Below are positions 1 through 9,976 of a stretch of 64,000 bases of DNA, piece after piece. Both the position numbers and the translations under genes were made by a program. The notes beneath the pieces are model-generated. The model searched no databases. It was not told the origin of the DNA and saw nothing but the letters and a program-made list of their open reading frames with translations. The DNA is from Buxus sempervirens. Its lineage: Eukaryota > Streptophyta > Magnoliopsida > Buxales > Buxaceae. Where the stretch lies: NCBI GenBank assembly GCA_947561395.2, contig OX387191.1, positions 35,047,439 through 35,111,438 on the forward strand. Direction: 5' to 3'. Numbering within the stretch: the first letter of the stretch is position 1; each line of letters opens with the position of its first letter.

Positions 1-1654
1 CTACCCTGGCAACGTCCTCTCCAGGAATATCTGAAAACAAAACCGATAAAACAATAATGTGAGAAACACTATCTCATTAAGCAGTCATGCAAATAGTTGA
101 CCATAATAAAATATGCAATGTTTAATCCGAATAACCACAAGAAGAATCAAGACAACGATGAAATAAAATTTGTCCACCTCATGGGACTCATGAAATAGTA
201 TACCAGATAAAGAGAGTAGACATGTGCCAATATGCTATCTAACCGAATTACAATGGACCAGCCGCCCTGTAGTCTGGCTATTCAACACCAACGGAAGAAC
301 CCAACCATGAGTTAGCATGTACGGCCCAACCAATCCAGGAGTGGGTAACGTAGCGACCGACCAATCCAGGAGCGGTACCATCCTCGAGATGATGGAATGC
401 CTCAGACACAGAATTCAAACCCCTCTAATACACATTTCACTTGCTAGCTATTCTATGGATCCACATAACTGCTAAGCCCACTCAACAGTGAGAAAACCAA
501 CCAGGGTAATGGAAATACTTCTCAATGACACCCACCAAATACATAACTATATCTGTAACCAAATCCGCCCATGCGGGATACAATAAATCAAGCACCTGCC
601 TTGTCACACCATGTGAGCCAAAATAAAACTGAATGTACCAAGTCATATGTCCAAAACTCCAGGTTTCAACGGGTCAATATGTCCCGAATGTGTATCGACT
701 CCATCGATGCACATAATACCTTCATATTATCCAAACACAAGTATATGAACACAGAAAACCAACCTTGGTTATAAGTAAAATCTTTTGTAACAATAGAATC
801 ATATAAAAGTTCTTCTTTAGAAACATCTACCCAAAATCTTTATAAAACTGAATTTTAAACATCCACCAATGCAAACACTTCCCAAATACCTCAATCTGGA
901 TGGTACATAGGCTAAAATTGAATAGAACCACTTCCTTAGTGAAAACTAGGTTGAAAAGTCAAGTTTCCCAAAATCTGACAGACTGGTCGCTCGAGTGGCC
1001 AAGGGCGCTCGATCGGCCTTACAAAACTGGTGAATTCAGGGTAGGTCGCTCGAGCGACTGTTCTTGCAGTTGTACAATCTCTGTAAAACTGCTCTTGGGT
1101 TTTCAACTATATACATAGATCGCTCGAGCGACTGCTCAGGCGGTCCGGTACGTGAAAATCCGTAACTTTGCGAAATTCAATAAAAACTCCACAACTCAAT
1201 ATTCAATGCATAAAAACCATTCTAAATCATTCCAAAATACATTATACACATGCTAGAAGAATTCCCAACGCATAAAACATCATACATAACGAAATCAACG
1301 TATCAAACATCGAATAACCATGAATATCGTCTAAACGCAAATTTAGATTTTTTGTAAGTGTCAAGGGACTATTTACCTGGTTTTAGGAACTTAAATCTCC
1401 TCTAAGAGCCATGAAATATCCCTCATAAGTTTGGCACACAATCTCAACAATCCTCGATCAAGTCTGGGTTCAAAAATCACACTTTGAAGACTTTCAAACA
1501 TATGAAAATCTCTAGAACAGAACTTATCTCTATATGGCTCTTACCTGAGTTCTTTGTGCTCGAAAATCCTCTCTTTTCCTTCTCTAAGACGGCTCCACAG
1601 TTGTTTAGGGTTTAGGTTTTTGATCACAAGGCAACTAAGAAGAAAATAGGAAAC
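1..1654 (-). mobile_element. Chromovirus-like LTR, left piece (runs off the window start)
   Basis: No coding region is recognised. The stretch resembles the interior of the solo LTRs at 37066 and 57387: it shares the phrase around 455-490 (ctatggatccacataactgctaagcccact) in loosely conserved form, and it is AT-rich with a G+C-rich cluster of CTCGAG palindromes at 985-1140. It is interrupted at 1655 by element E1 and continues at 20118. The minus orientation is inferred from the continuation, which ends in TTTTACA on the plus strand, the complement of a TGTAAAA LTR start. The other end lies before base 1. Family assignment rests only on LTR ends and similarity, so it is tentative. Confidence 0.5.
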
Positions 1655-2204
1655 TGTTAGCACCTGATTTTTGCACCCCCAAAATAAAGAAAAATGAAAA
1701 GTCAAACTAAAAGTCAAACCCTGAGGGGGTCAAAAATTGACTTTTTGGTTCAAGTAAACTTGGCCATCAAACTTCATCTCATTGAAAAGAGCATTTCGAC
1801 ACGATTCCAACGCAACTGAATTTGCTGGAATCGGAGTCCAGATGAGAAAGATATAAGTTGGTCAAACTTTTGGGGAGCAAAAAATTGACTTTTTGCTCGA
1901 CCCCAATTCAGCTGCCAAACTTGATCCCAGTGGACAGGTGATTCCGAGCCGGTTCCAACGACACTAAGTTTGCTGAAATCGGACACCGGATGAAGAAGTT
2001 ATGAGCAGTTGAAGTTTCAGGAAAACTGCCCATGTGGCAAAAAAGGCAGCAAAAATGGAATAAACCAATAAAATAAATAAGATAAATGCGTTTAATAATA
2101 TTTTAATAAAGAGAATCTCGCTTTTTAATAAAATAATCGGAAAAATCTTGCAATATACCAAATTGAATAAAGGTTTGAAATCCAAACATTTTAAAAACGT
2201 GCGG

Positions 2205-2441
2205 GACCGTATTTGAATTACGGGCAGGGCATGCCCGTATTTGGAATACGGGCAAGATTCCGGAAGAAAACACGCGTCACCGTACGGCGGGACACGCGTC
2301 CCGTACGGCTGATTCGCGAGATTTGCAAATGTGCGTTTTTCGCCCGTATTTGAATTACAGGCAAGGCACGCCCGTACTTCAAGTACGGGCAAGGCACGCC
2401 CGTACTTCAAATACGGGCACGAAAATTTTGCCAATAAATAG
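2205..2441 (+). promoter_or_regulatory. E1 LTR palindrome cluster and TATA-like box
   Basis: Four or five short inverted repeats of the form CCCGTA...TACGGG lie head to tail at 2212-2418, for example CCCGTACTT/AAGTACGGG around 2380. A perfect CCGTACGG sits at 2280-2287 and again at 2300-2307. The cluster ends about 15 bases before the TATA-like AATAAATAG; the 3' LTR copy has a canonical TATAAATAG at 18440-18448. The position suggests a U3 control region. That role is inferred; the palindromes are seen directly. Confidence 0.7.
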
Positions 2442-3211
2442 ACAGGCCACCCCCCTCATTTGAACAAGCCCTCTCCTCTGGCCTTCCCCCTTTCCCTCCT
2501 GGTGCACTCCACGGCCAAGCCCTGCCCAACTACCACCACCTTTAACCCAAACTTATTTTAATCCCCGAATTACCCCTACATTTCTAAACTACCTCAAAAC
2601 CATGCCCAAATTCTCTTCAGTTTGGTCTTAAAACCATCCACCTTAACCAAGCTCTTCCTCTTTCATCCTAATAAAATTTGGAGGACGCGGAATCGCTGCC
2701 GGAATCGTCCGAGAACCCCTACATCATCAAGTCAAAGAAATAACATTTTGGTAACCTTTTCAACATCTTCCTTTTTCAATATAAATACATGTGAATTATT
2801 TTTTTTACTGTGTTACTAACTCAGTTGCTGTTTTGAGTAACATGAGGAGATGATAATAAAGAGTGGGTCATTATAAAAAAGAGAGGAAGAAAGTGTCTAA
2901 TGGACGCTTTAATGAACAAATTTAATGATCCACTTTATTCTTTAATATGACCTGAAGATGCATGAGTCTTTGTAAAATCTCCTCCCCTCTCTCGAATGAG
3001 GATTTTGGATTGGTTGAACAAATAAAGAAGGAGAAAAAGTACAAGAACCAAAGAACATGAGAAGAGAAGAAAAGTGGCTTTATAAGCCAAATGAAGGAAA
3101 TGTGGAACCTGGAAGGAAAGCAGAAGCCCGGTGGAGGTTACCAGAAGACCCAGAAAAGCCACGGAACTGATCCAGATTGAAATCGGCAGCAAATATGCAA
3201 ACTAAATCGCG

Positions 3212-3300
3212 TCCGTAAACTCAGGCCGGTCCAACCTGGACCGTGTTTGATTCACGGACAGGAGAGACCGTAGTCAATTCACGGTCAGGTTGGACCGTAG
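3212..3300 (+). repeat. E1 LTR second palindrome cluster
   Basis: Several CCGT...ACGG inverted repeats lie downstream of the TATA box, for example GACCGT/ACGGTC at 3266-3286 and CCGTG/CACGG around 3241-3256. The motif is a variant of the upstream cluster, so the element carries matched palindromes on both sides of its promoter. Confidence 0.6.
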
Positions 3301-4042
3301 AGAAAAAACGGGCAAATGCAAAAATGATGTAAAAGTGTAATTTCTTGGTTCGGTTGGACTTGATCCGGTTTAAACCATTCCCTTAAACCACTTGGGCTAT
3401 CTTAAGCTCATTTTTGGACTTTGGGCCTAGATAGGCCCATCAAGATCCCTTTGGCCCACTTGTGGGGTCCACTTTTGACTGGTCCATACCAGGCTTGTTT
3501 TCAATAAACAGGCCCAAGGCCACTTAACTCTTGGTTAATGGGCCAAATCCAAGCCCACTAAACCCATGGAATGTGTAAGTAAATAAGATAACCAAATGGG
3601 TTATCCAATAACCCAACTGGGCCCAAGGCCCAACCATGGCAACCCACGGGTCTTCCTACGGGACCCGGGTCTGACCCACTTCACTTAAATAAATGAGAAG
3701 ATAAAATCAAATAAAAAGGGACCCACACCTCCAAAGGGCCCCGCCAGATCCAATAAGCAGCATGCTGGACTAGGAAGGGTGAACTTGACTCAAAAACCAG
3801 GAAGACCCGAGGGACTCGTCAAACCGACGGGGCGAGCCGGGGTGTCTTTAGGACTTCCCCGGATCGTAATCGAGGACTTAGCTAGATCTCTAAAAAGCCG
3901 CAGACCAGACTTAGACCCGGTTAGGGCAAAACCGTGTCTGCCTGCACTCTCAGGCTGTGGCGACTCCGAATGTCCCGAGGCACGCACTGAAGGTGCACCC
4001 GGTGTGCGATCTAGGATCGAGGATTTTTAGGTACGCACAGCT

Positions 4043-4060
4043 TGGCGACTCTGCTGGGGA
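4043..4060 (+). other. E1 primer-binding site (tRNA-Arg)
   Basis: TGGCGACTCTGCTGGGGA starts three bases after the LTR. It matches the complement of the 3' end of plant tRNA-Arg(ACG), including the CCA tail, with one difference as I recall that tRNA. Ogre elements are known to prime from tRNA-Arg. Confidence 0.88.
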
Positions 4061-5300
4061 CTCCCTCAACCCAGTCGGACCCTGGTTATCGAATGAGTCA
4101 ACCTAGGTGGATATAAGCAGATTTAGGAAGTACTTCTTGTCCAACCTTAGTGGTTTATGGAACTTATGTAATTACATAATATTGGGGGATCCTGTCACAA
4201 GGACGAGATAATTGCCTAAGGAAAGTGGAATTTAAGCGGTTCCCTGTGACCCTCCACTTACCTGGGGATCCACCCAAACATTGTATTGCATACTGTTCTG
4301 TATTCTCACTATAAAAGTAACATTAAGGAACCCTTAATCAGCCTACTATCCAAGAATCACCCGATTAGACACAGCACTTGGCCCCATTGCACATACAAGC
4401 ACTTCACTACACCGTGAATGAATTTTTTTAACTGCGTGGGGTAACATGCACGAGGGAGTCTGCATGGATGATCCAAACTGAATACTTTCTACAACATGTG
4501 AATGCTCTTCTTAACCAAAACCTAGATCTCTCTAGCAGCCACCCTTCTTCAATCGAGAAACTTACTTTTGGGATGGTATTAGCCCTACGCTCCCGTGGCT
4601 TGCCGAGGAAAGCAGGGTAAACCCATCTCCCCAGGTTTCTAGATTCTTCAAGCGCCATTGGTTTCTTGCCATGGTACGCGAAGGGTCTAGTACTTGGCTC
4701 AGACCCTTGAAGGCAGGTGCCTTGGGCTGGGTATCCTTCCCCACCTATTACTTCTGATAAACCCTGATGTGAGCATGAACATGAATGAACAAATAAGGGT
4801 AAAATTAATCTGGGGCATTAACCCCCACCTGTGTTGGTCTTAACCCTAATTTAAGAAAATTAACTCAATTTAATCCATGCATTCAAGTCGGTCTTGGTTC
4901 AGTCGAAAGCCGGCCAGATCAGACAGAAATGGGTCAGAACAGAGGCAGAAAAACCTAGAGATAGGATTTCAGCCCACCTGCCGAATGGCAAATTTGTACC
5001 CTTCTTTTGGGTTCTCAAAAACCCTAAAGGTGATTCTCTTTTCAGATTTATTTTTGTAAATTTCGCCCTCGAAGGCAAGTTGTAAATATTGTTTTCAGTC
5101 CGACACTAGGGGCAGATGAAAGAGCAGATGAAAGAACAGGCCGGCTAAGACCTGAATGCGTTTTCCAAACATTTAAAGGACATAACCTTTAAAACCCCAT
5201 AACTTGAATACTTGGATTTGATTTTTGATTGCATAAACTGCTTAGGCATTGATTTAATTTTTGCATATCCTGTTGCATGCCTTAGACTAATTTAGAGTTT
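4061..5300 (+). other. E1 leader between primer site and ORF1, with a block shared with TR-GAG
   Basis: This is untranslated leader. The part at about 4480-5040 is clearly similar, in the same sense orientation, to 49485-50175 of the gag-only element on the other strand. Shared stretches include the phrases around 4665-4700 (ccatggtacgcgaagggtct) and 4908-4922 (cgaaagccggccaga). Non-coding similarity between elements whose LTRs have diverged suggests a constrained RNA function such as packaging or splicing. That function is inference. Confidence 0.6.
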
Positions 5301-6782
5301 TTGGTGGAAAATCCTAAATTGACTTGGAATTTCAATCGGATAGTCGGCATGGCATCTTCATCCTTGACTGAGAGAATTTGCTTCCCTAGGATAGAGAAGT
5401 GTGCCTTTGATACACCTTGGATCCATTCTTGGACAAGGCAATTGCAAGGAGATGAGCAAATTAAATGGGAACAGAAATACCACATGGGACAAACTCTGTC
5501 CCTGTTAAATGTGCCCATTAATTGGGACATGATTCAGGCGGCCCTACCTTTCTGGGATCCCCAACTTTCACTTTTTAGGTTTGGAACTAATGAGCTGACT
5601 CCCACAATCGAGGAATTTGAACTATTCCTCCGGTTTCGTGACCATGGTGAACCAGCCAGACCAAACCTCAAAGATAGCTACAAGAATGAAGCTTGTACTT
5701 TCTTTGGCCTACCCAGAGGGGAATTCCAGACTTTAGGAGGTGACCAAGCATTCACTCGGGTCTCTAAAACCTTCCTTGCTGAAAAGATAAGGGATAAAAA
5801 GCAGGAAAGACCCCGTGTTTGGTGGGACACCTTCACCCTCGTGGTTCTGTCACAACTCTTCTTCCCCACTGGGGGAGACACCATTAATTTGGCCCTCATG
5901 GAAATTTTAGACCAACTCCAAGTGAAATTCCGAATTGCGCCAATAATCCTTGCTCAGCTATATCATGCCTTGACCATGACCAAGAACGGAACTAGGAGGT
6001 TTCAGGGATGCGCTCCTCTCCTACACATTTGGCTCCAAGATCACCTGATGGTTGCTGAACCTATCAGCCCACGTTATGGGTACTTCCGTGACAATGTCAC
6101 CCTGATGGCCCGAAGAGAGATTAGACCAGACTTACCCTCCAGAGAGGATTGGTTTGACCACTTTCTCCAACTAAAAGGAGAAACGGATATAAGATGGGGA
6201 GGCACATTTGACCAAACATATACTCCCGTCATATCTTTCAGGAAAAGACATTGCCTAGCCTTGATAGGCTTGACCCATGCCATGCCATACTATCCGGTTC
6301 GAATTCTGAGACAGTTTGGGAAGTCTCAGGGAATATCGATCAAGGATGAGGCGGAAGGATTAACTGGCCCACTTACACGGGAATTGAAGAAAAAATTGAT
6401 GAAGGAATGGCAACACGTGCACATACTCCAAGAGGACATTTTCACTGCATCCGATGTTCGTAATTACAAACAATGGATTGCTCGAGAAATTGGCCTAGAC
6501 AGCCCACCTCCTCTTCATATCGTCACCTCTGACGATATCCCAGTTCCGCCCCCTGACACATACAGGGATAGGGTGGCCGAACTGCGGGAATCTCATTCTC
6601 GAATCCACCGTGCATACGTGGATTCCGAGCGTAAAAACAAGCAGGCCAATGAGGCCCTTCAACAGCAGCTTGACACCATGCGCAGACACGCAAAAGAGGA
6701 CCGACATCTGCGGAATAAACTTCTGCGTGCCTTGAAAAGGCGAGACGTGTCCTCTCATTTTGATGATGACCAACCTAGCTAG
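5301..6782 (+). CDS. E1 ORF1, plant-mobile-domain-like protein
   Basis: An open frame of 493 residues between primer site and gag, the position of the extra ORF that defines Ogre-type Tat elements. Its role in the family is unknown. Residues 80-110 carry the pattern ALPFWDP then FRFG and ELTPTIEEFE, which resembles the plant mobile domain found in retrotransposons and in host MAIN/MAIL proteins; this is recalled similarity, not a search. The last 80 residues (about 415-490) are rich in E, R, K and Q with heptad-like spacing and look like a coiled coil or basic tail. The methionine at residue 17 (MASSS) is an equally plausible start. The frame looks whole in this copy, in contrast to gag and pol. 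A homopolymer of 19 C follows at 6896-6914. Confidence 0.75.
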   Translation: MVENPKLTWNFNRIVGMASSSLTERICFPRIEKCAFDTPWIHSWTRQLQGDEQIKWEQKYHMGQTLSLLNVPINWDMIQAALPFWDPQLSLFRFGTNELTPTIEEFELFLRFRDHGEPARPNLKDSYKNEACTFFGLPRGEFQTLGGDQAFTRVSKTFLAEKIRDKKQERPRVWWDTFTLVVLSQLFFPTGGDTINLALMEILDQLQVKFRIAPIILAQLYHALTMTKNGTRRFQGCAPLLHIWLQDHLMVAEPISPRYGYFRDNVTLMARREIRPDLPSREDWFDHFLQLKGETDIRWGGTFDQTYTPVISFRKRHCLALIGLTHAMPYYPVRILRQFGKSQGISIKDEAEGLTGPLTRELKKKLMKEWQHVHILQEDIFTASDVRNYKQWIAREIGLDSPPPLHIVTSDDIPVPPPDTYRDRVAELRESHSRIHRAYVDSERKNKQANEALQQQLDTMRRHAKEDRHLRNKLLRALKRRDVSSHFDDDQPS

Positions 6783-6951
6783 ACTCTGGGTTTGTTTTGT
6801 TTAATCTTGTAATTGCTTGTTTTAAATTTTGGCATTGTACTTCTTTTTTCCATGAAGAATTTGGTGATAAATTTAATAAAGTCGATTAAGACATTCCCCC
6901 CCCCCCCCCCCCCCAATTCCTTTTTCAAGCAATCTGGCCCCAATCCATTTA

Positions 6952-7342
6952 GGCGATCTGAATAAGGAACTCGCCAAAATTTTTTCTTTAAGCCCAGGGG
7001 TTCTGAATAAAGAACACCCAATTCCTACCCAATTTTCAAATCTTCAGAAATTAACAATTTCAAATTTAAGCAAAGGGTTCTGAATAAAGAACACCCAATT
7101 CAAAATTTTCAGGCGATCTGAGTAAAGAACTCGTCAAATTGTTTAAATCCTTAAAAGCAAAGGGTTCTGAATAAAGAACATCCAATTCAAAACTTTTAAG
7201 CAATCTGAATAAAGAACTTGCCAAAAGAATCTTTAAAATCCAGGGGTTCTGAGTAAAGAACACCCCGTCCTTTTCAACTCTCAAACCTTCAAGTTTCAAA
7301 CTTAAGCCTTAAAACCCCAGGGTTCTGAATAAAGAACACCCT
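6952..7342 (+). repeat. E1 leader array A: hairpins with a constant core
   Basis: Eight units share the core TCTGAATAAAGAAC (minor variants) flanked by short arms that are complementary but differ between units. Arms are GGCGA/TCGCC at 6952-6975, GGGT/ACCC at 6998-7019 and 7075-7096, GGCGA/TCGTC at 7112-7135, GGGT/ATCC at 7162-7183, GCAA/TTGC at 7200-7221, GGGGT/ACCCC at 7243-7266 and AGGGT/ACCCT at 7319-7342. The two mismatching units are G-U wobbles. No open frame spans the array. Confidence 0.85.
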
Positions 7343-7399
7343 ATCCCTTGAGCTCAGATCACACCCGTCTGATTTAAAAAGATCACACGGTCAGCCTAT

Positions 7400-7900
7400 G
7401 GGGCACTGATGCCACTGGTGTTTAAACCAGAAAATTGGCAGAGGATCGTCCTGGTATAGCATACCCCGTTGTGTGGCACCAAGGTCAAGCAACTAAGCTA
7501 ACGACTAAGGTACGCTCGGGTATCCCTAGTCGAACTTTTAGGGCACTGAAGCCACTGGTGATTAAACCAGAAAATTGGCAAAGGATCGTCCTGGCATAGC
7601 ATACCCCGTTGTGTGGCACCAAGGTCAAGCAACTAAGCTAACGACTAAGGTACGCTCGGGTATCCCTAGCTGAACTCTTAGGGCACTGAAGCCACTGGTG
7701 TTTAAACCAGAAAATTGGTGGAAGATCGTCCTGGCATAGCCTTCCCCGTTGTGAGGCGTCAAAGTCAATAGTGATTGAACCAACGACTAGCTAAGACACG
7801 CCCGGGAACTACTAGCCGAAGTTAGGTGCTGAAACCATCAGAGATTAAACTGAAAATTGGTTGAGGTACACCTGGATGTTGCTGTTTAGCTCATCCCCTG
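7400..7900 (+). repeat. E1 leader array B: 140-bp tandem repeat
   Basis: About 3.5 copies of a unit of roughly 140 bases beginning GGGCACTGA. Each copy has a small hairpin with an 8-base loop: CTGG/CCAG at 7415-7430, 7555-7570 and 7695-7710, and in the last, diverged copy TCAG/CTGA at 7838-7853. Loops are tgtttaaa, tgattaaa, tgtttaaa and agattaaa. The stem has therefore changed on both arms while the loop stayed similar. Confidence 0.85.
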
Positions 7901-7958
7901 CGGAGACTTAACATAGTCCAACCTCGTGATACTGAGCTCAAATTAACCTTTTAAATAG

Positions 7959-8170
7959 GGTTCCCTTTCCCAGCCGTTTGACTAAAACAGACCAGTCTAA
8001 ACCGGGTTCTCTCTCCCAACCGTTTGGTTAAAACAGATCAGCTTAGGGCTCTCTCCCCCAGCCGTTTGGCTAAAACAGACCAGTCTAAACAGGGTTCTCT
8101 CCCCCAGCCGCTTGGTTAAAACAGACCAATCTAAACCGGGTTCTCTTTCCCAGCCATTCGGCTAAAATAG
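7959..8170 (+). repeat. E1 leader array C: 45-bp tandem repeat
   Basis: Five units of about 45 bases (gggttctctcccccagccg and so on) lie just before gag. Each holds a small hairpin with a 4-base loop, GTTT in three of five: AGCC/GACT at 7972, AACC/GGTT at 8018, AGCC/GGCT at 8060, AGCC/GGTT (G-U) at 8106 and AGCC/GGCT at 8152. No coding potential is apparent. Confidence 0.85.
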
Positions 8171-8263
8171 ATCAAGCTTAAGAATCCCTATCACTTTCAA
8201 AATAATCCAAATGAATTAATCTTTGATCATGCCTCTAATATAAGTTGCACTAATATCTGCTGG

Positions 8264-9890
8264 TTGCCCTTCATAGGTACCAAAATTGCTTCTCGAAGCC
8301 CTTACCTGTTAAGATCCAGAAGAAGACTTGAGATGGAGCAGCCAAGAGAACAGACCTCACCAGGACAGGACCAGGCAGAGTCTAGCCAGACACAGACAGT
8401 GGCTGATTTACAACAGAGGATTGATAGCATGGGGACTATTATTCAAGAGTTAATGACAGAATTAAGAGAACTCAGGATGACTCCCCCAGCTGCACCAGTG
8501 ACCCTGCAGCAACCGATTGCTCCACCGCAGATGGATGCTCCACCACCATACCCTGCGTACCCAGCTCCGTTGGTACCACCTCCGCAAGCTGTGCCTCTTC
8601 CTCAGGTTATTGCACCTGCCCAACTAGGGCAAGAAGAGGAAGATTGGTATAGAACACAGTAGGCCCAGTTTGATGAAAAGATGGCAGCCACTAAGTCAGA
8701 GGTAGATGCTTTGCGTGAAGAGCTGAAAAGCCTACGACCCAGTGCGGTCCCCATAGAGGCTACTTTAGACAGCCTCTGATTCTTCTCCGATGTTCAACTT
8801 CCACTGAAATTCAAATGCCCTGACTTGCATCAGTTTGATGGCACCGGGTGCCCGTTAAACCACCTAAGGTCATACTCTGGAGATATGTGTCAATATGCCA
8901 AAGATGAAAAAATTATGATACAGTTCTTTCAGAGATCTCTAACAGGGGCAGCATACACTTGGTTTTTGAGTCTGGACAAAACCAAGATCAAGACTTGGAA
9001 TGATTTGGCCGCAGCATTCATTCAGCAGTACCGTTTGAACAGTCAGATTGTGCAAACTAGGGCAGAGCTGCAGAGGCTGACGAAGAAAAATCAGGAATCT
9101 GTACGAGAGTATGCCAAGAGATGGAAAGAATTTGCGACCCTAGTCCAACCCCCACTACTTGAACAGGAGATGACCTCCTTGTTCATTGCATCACTTGGAC
9201 AACCATTCTTTTCCTTGCTACTGGGGCAAAGTACTTCCAATTTCAATGACTTGATTCTGACGGCAGACAGAATTGAAGATGCGGTCAGGGCTGGAAAGAT
9301 AGATGGCAGTGGCCAAGGCCCTACACAGAGAAGGGCTGCGACAGGACAAAGTGGCAGAAGTCAGGGGCAAGAGCCTAGGAGGCAGGAAACTCAGGCTGTT
9401 AATTATGTACAGCCAACACAGCCTTACTATATCTCTCAAAGGCCTGAAGGCCAGGGGCAACCCATGAGAAGAACCAGAGAAGAGGCAGAGGCAAGAATGA
9501 AGAGAGTTTTTACCCCGTTACCTTATGCACCTGCAGAACTATTGGCTACACTGCTGAAGAAGGGGTACTTACAGATCAAGCCTCCAAATCCTCGAATGGT
9601 AAATTCATGAAACTATAATGCGGCAGAAAGATGTGAATACCATTCTGGAGCTCCCGGGCATTCAACTAATCGATGCTGGGACTTGAGGCATGATATACAG
9701 GATCTGATAGACAGCAAGAAGATCTCTGTAGATCCCCCAGCACCAGCAGCACCTACTCCTCCTACTGGTACAACCACCAACCCCCTCCCCAACCATAATA
9801 AGGCTTCTGGCAGCGGAACAGTACATCAGGTCATCAGTGACCAGGGCAATGAAGTACAGTTTGACCCCTCTATGTTGATTGGGTGACCGG
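8264..9890 (+). mobile_element. gag: E1 gag region
   Basis: Gag forms the particle and binds the RNA. The N-terminal part has the signature SRSPYLLRSR, which recurs in the gag of TR-GAG, followed by a proline-rich linker. The capsid part has FDGTGCPLNHLRSY, a Tat retrotransposon gag pattern, then YAKRWKEFA. A zinc-knuckle-like C-x2-H-x5-H-x4-C lies near 9640-9690, before a HDIQDLIDSKK stretch. The region carries a few interruptions. Confidence 0.85.
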
Positions 9891-9976
9891 GGCAAATTGT
9901 CAGGATATACCTCCAAGGAGAGATAGTAAAGCAGCAAGTATGCGTCATTAACGGAGAGGATGACGAAGAAACCTTC

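Larger units (their letters stand above)
1655..4039 (+). mobile_element. E1 5' LTR
   Basis: A 2,385-bp LTR starting TGTTAGCACC and ending GTACGCACA, directly followed by the primer site. It holds a palindrome cluster (2205-2418), a TATA-like AATAAATAG at 2433-2441, a second palindrome cluster (3212-3300) and, 81 bases before its end, an 11-base complement of the tRNA-Arg 3' end (3958-3968). Compared with the 3' LTR, the two ends match closely while the stretch from about 2450 to 3200 is barely alignable. Confidence 0.93.

Noticed and set aside
4043-4060. Possible tRNA gene fragment
   Set aside because: Only the 3'-end complement is present, at the exact place of an LTR primer site; no cloverleaf can be formed.
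6896-6914. Run of 19 C as a functional switch
   Set aside because: Homopolymer length is unreliable in assemblies and no partner structure is seen.
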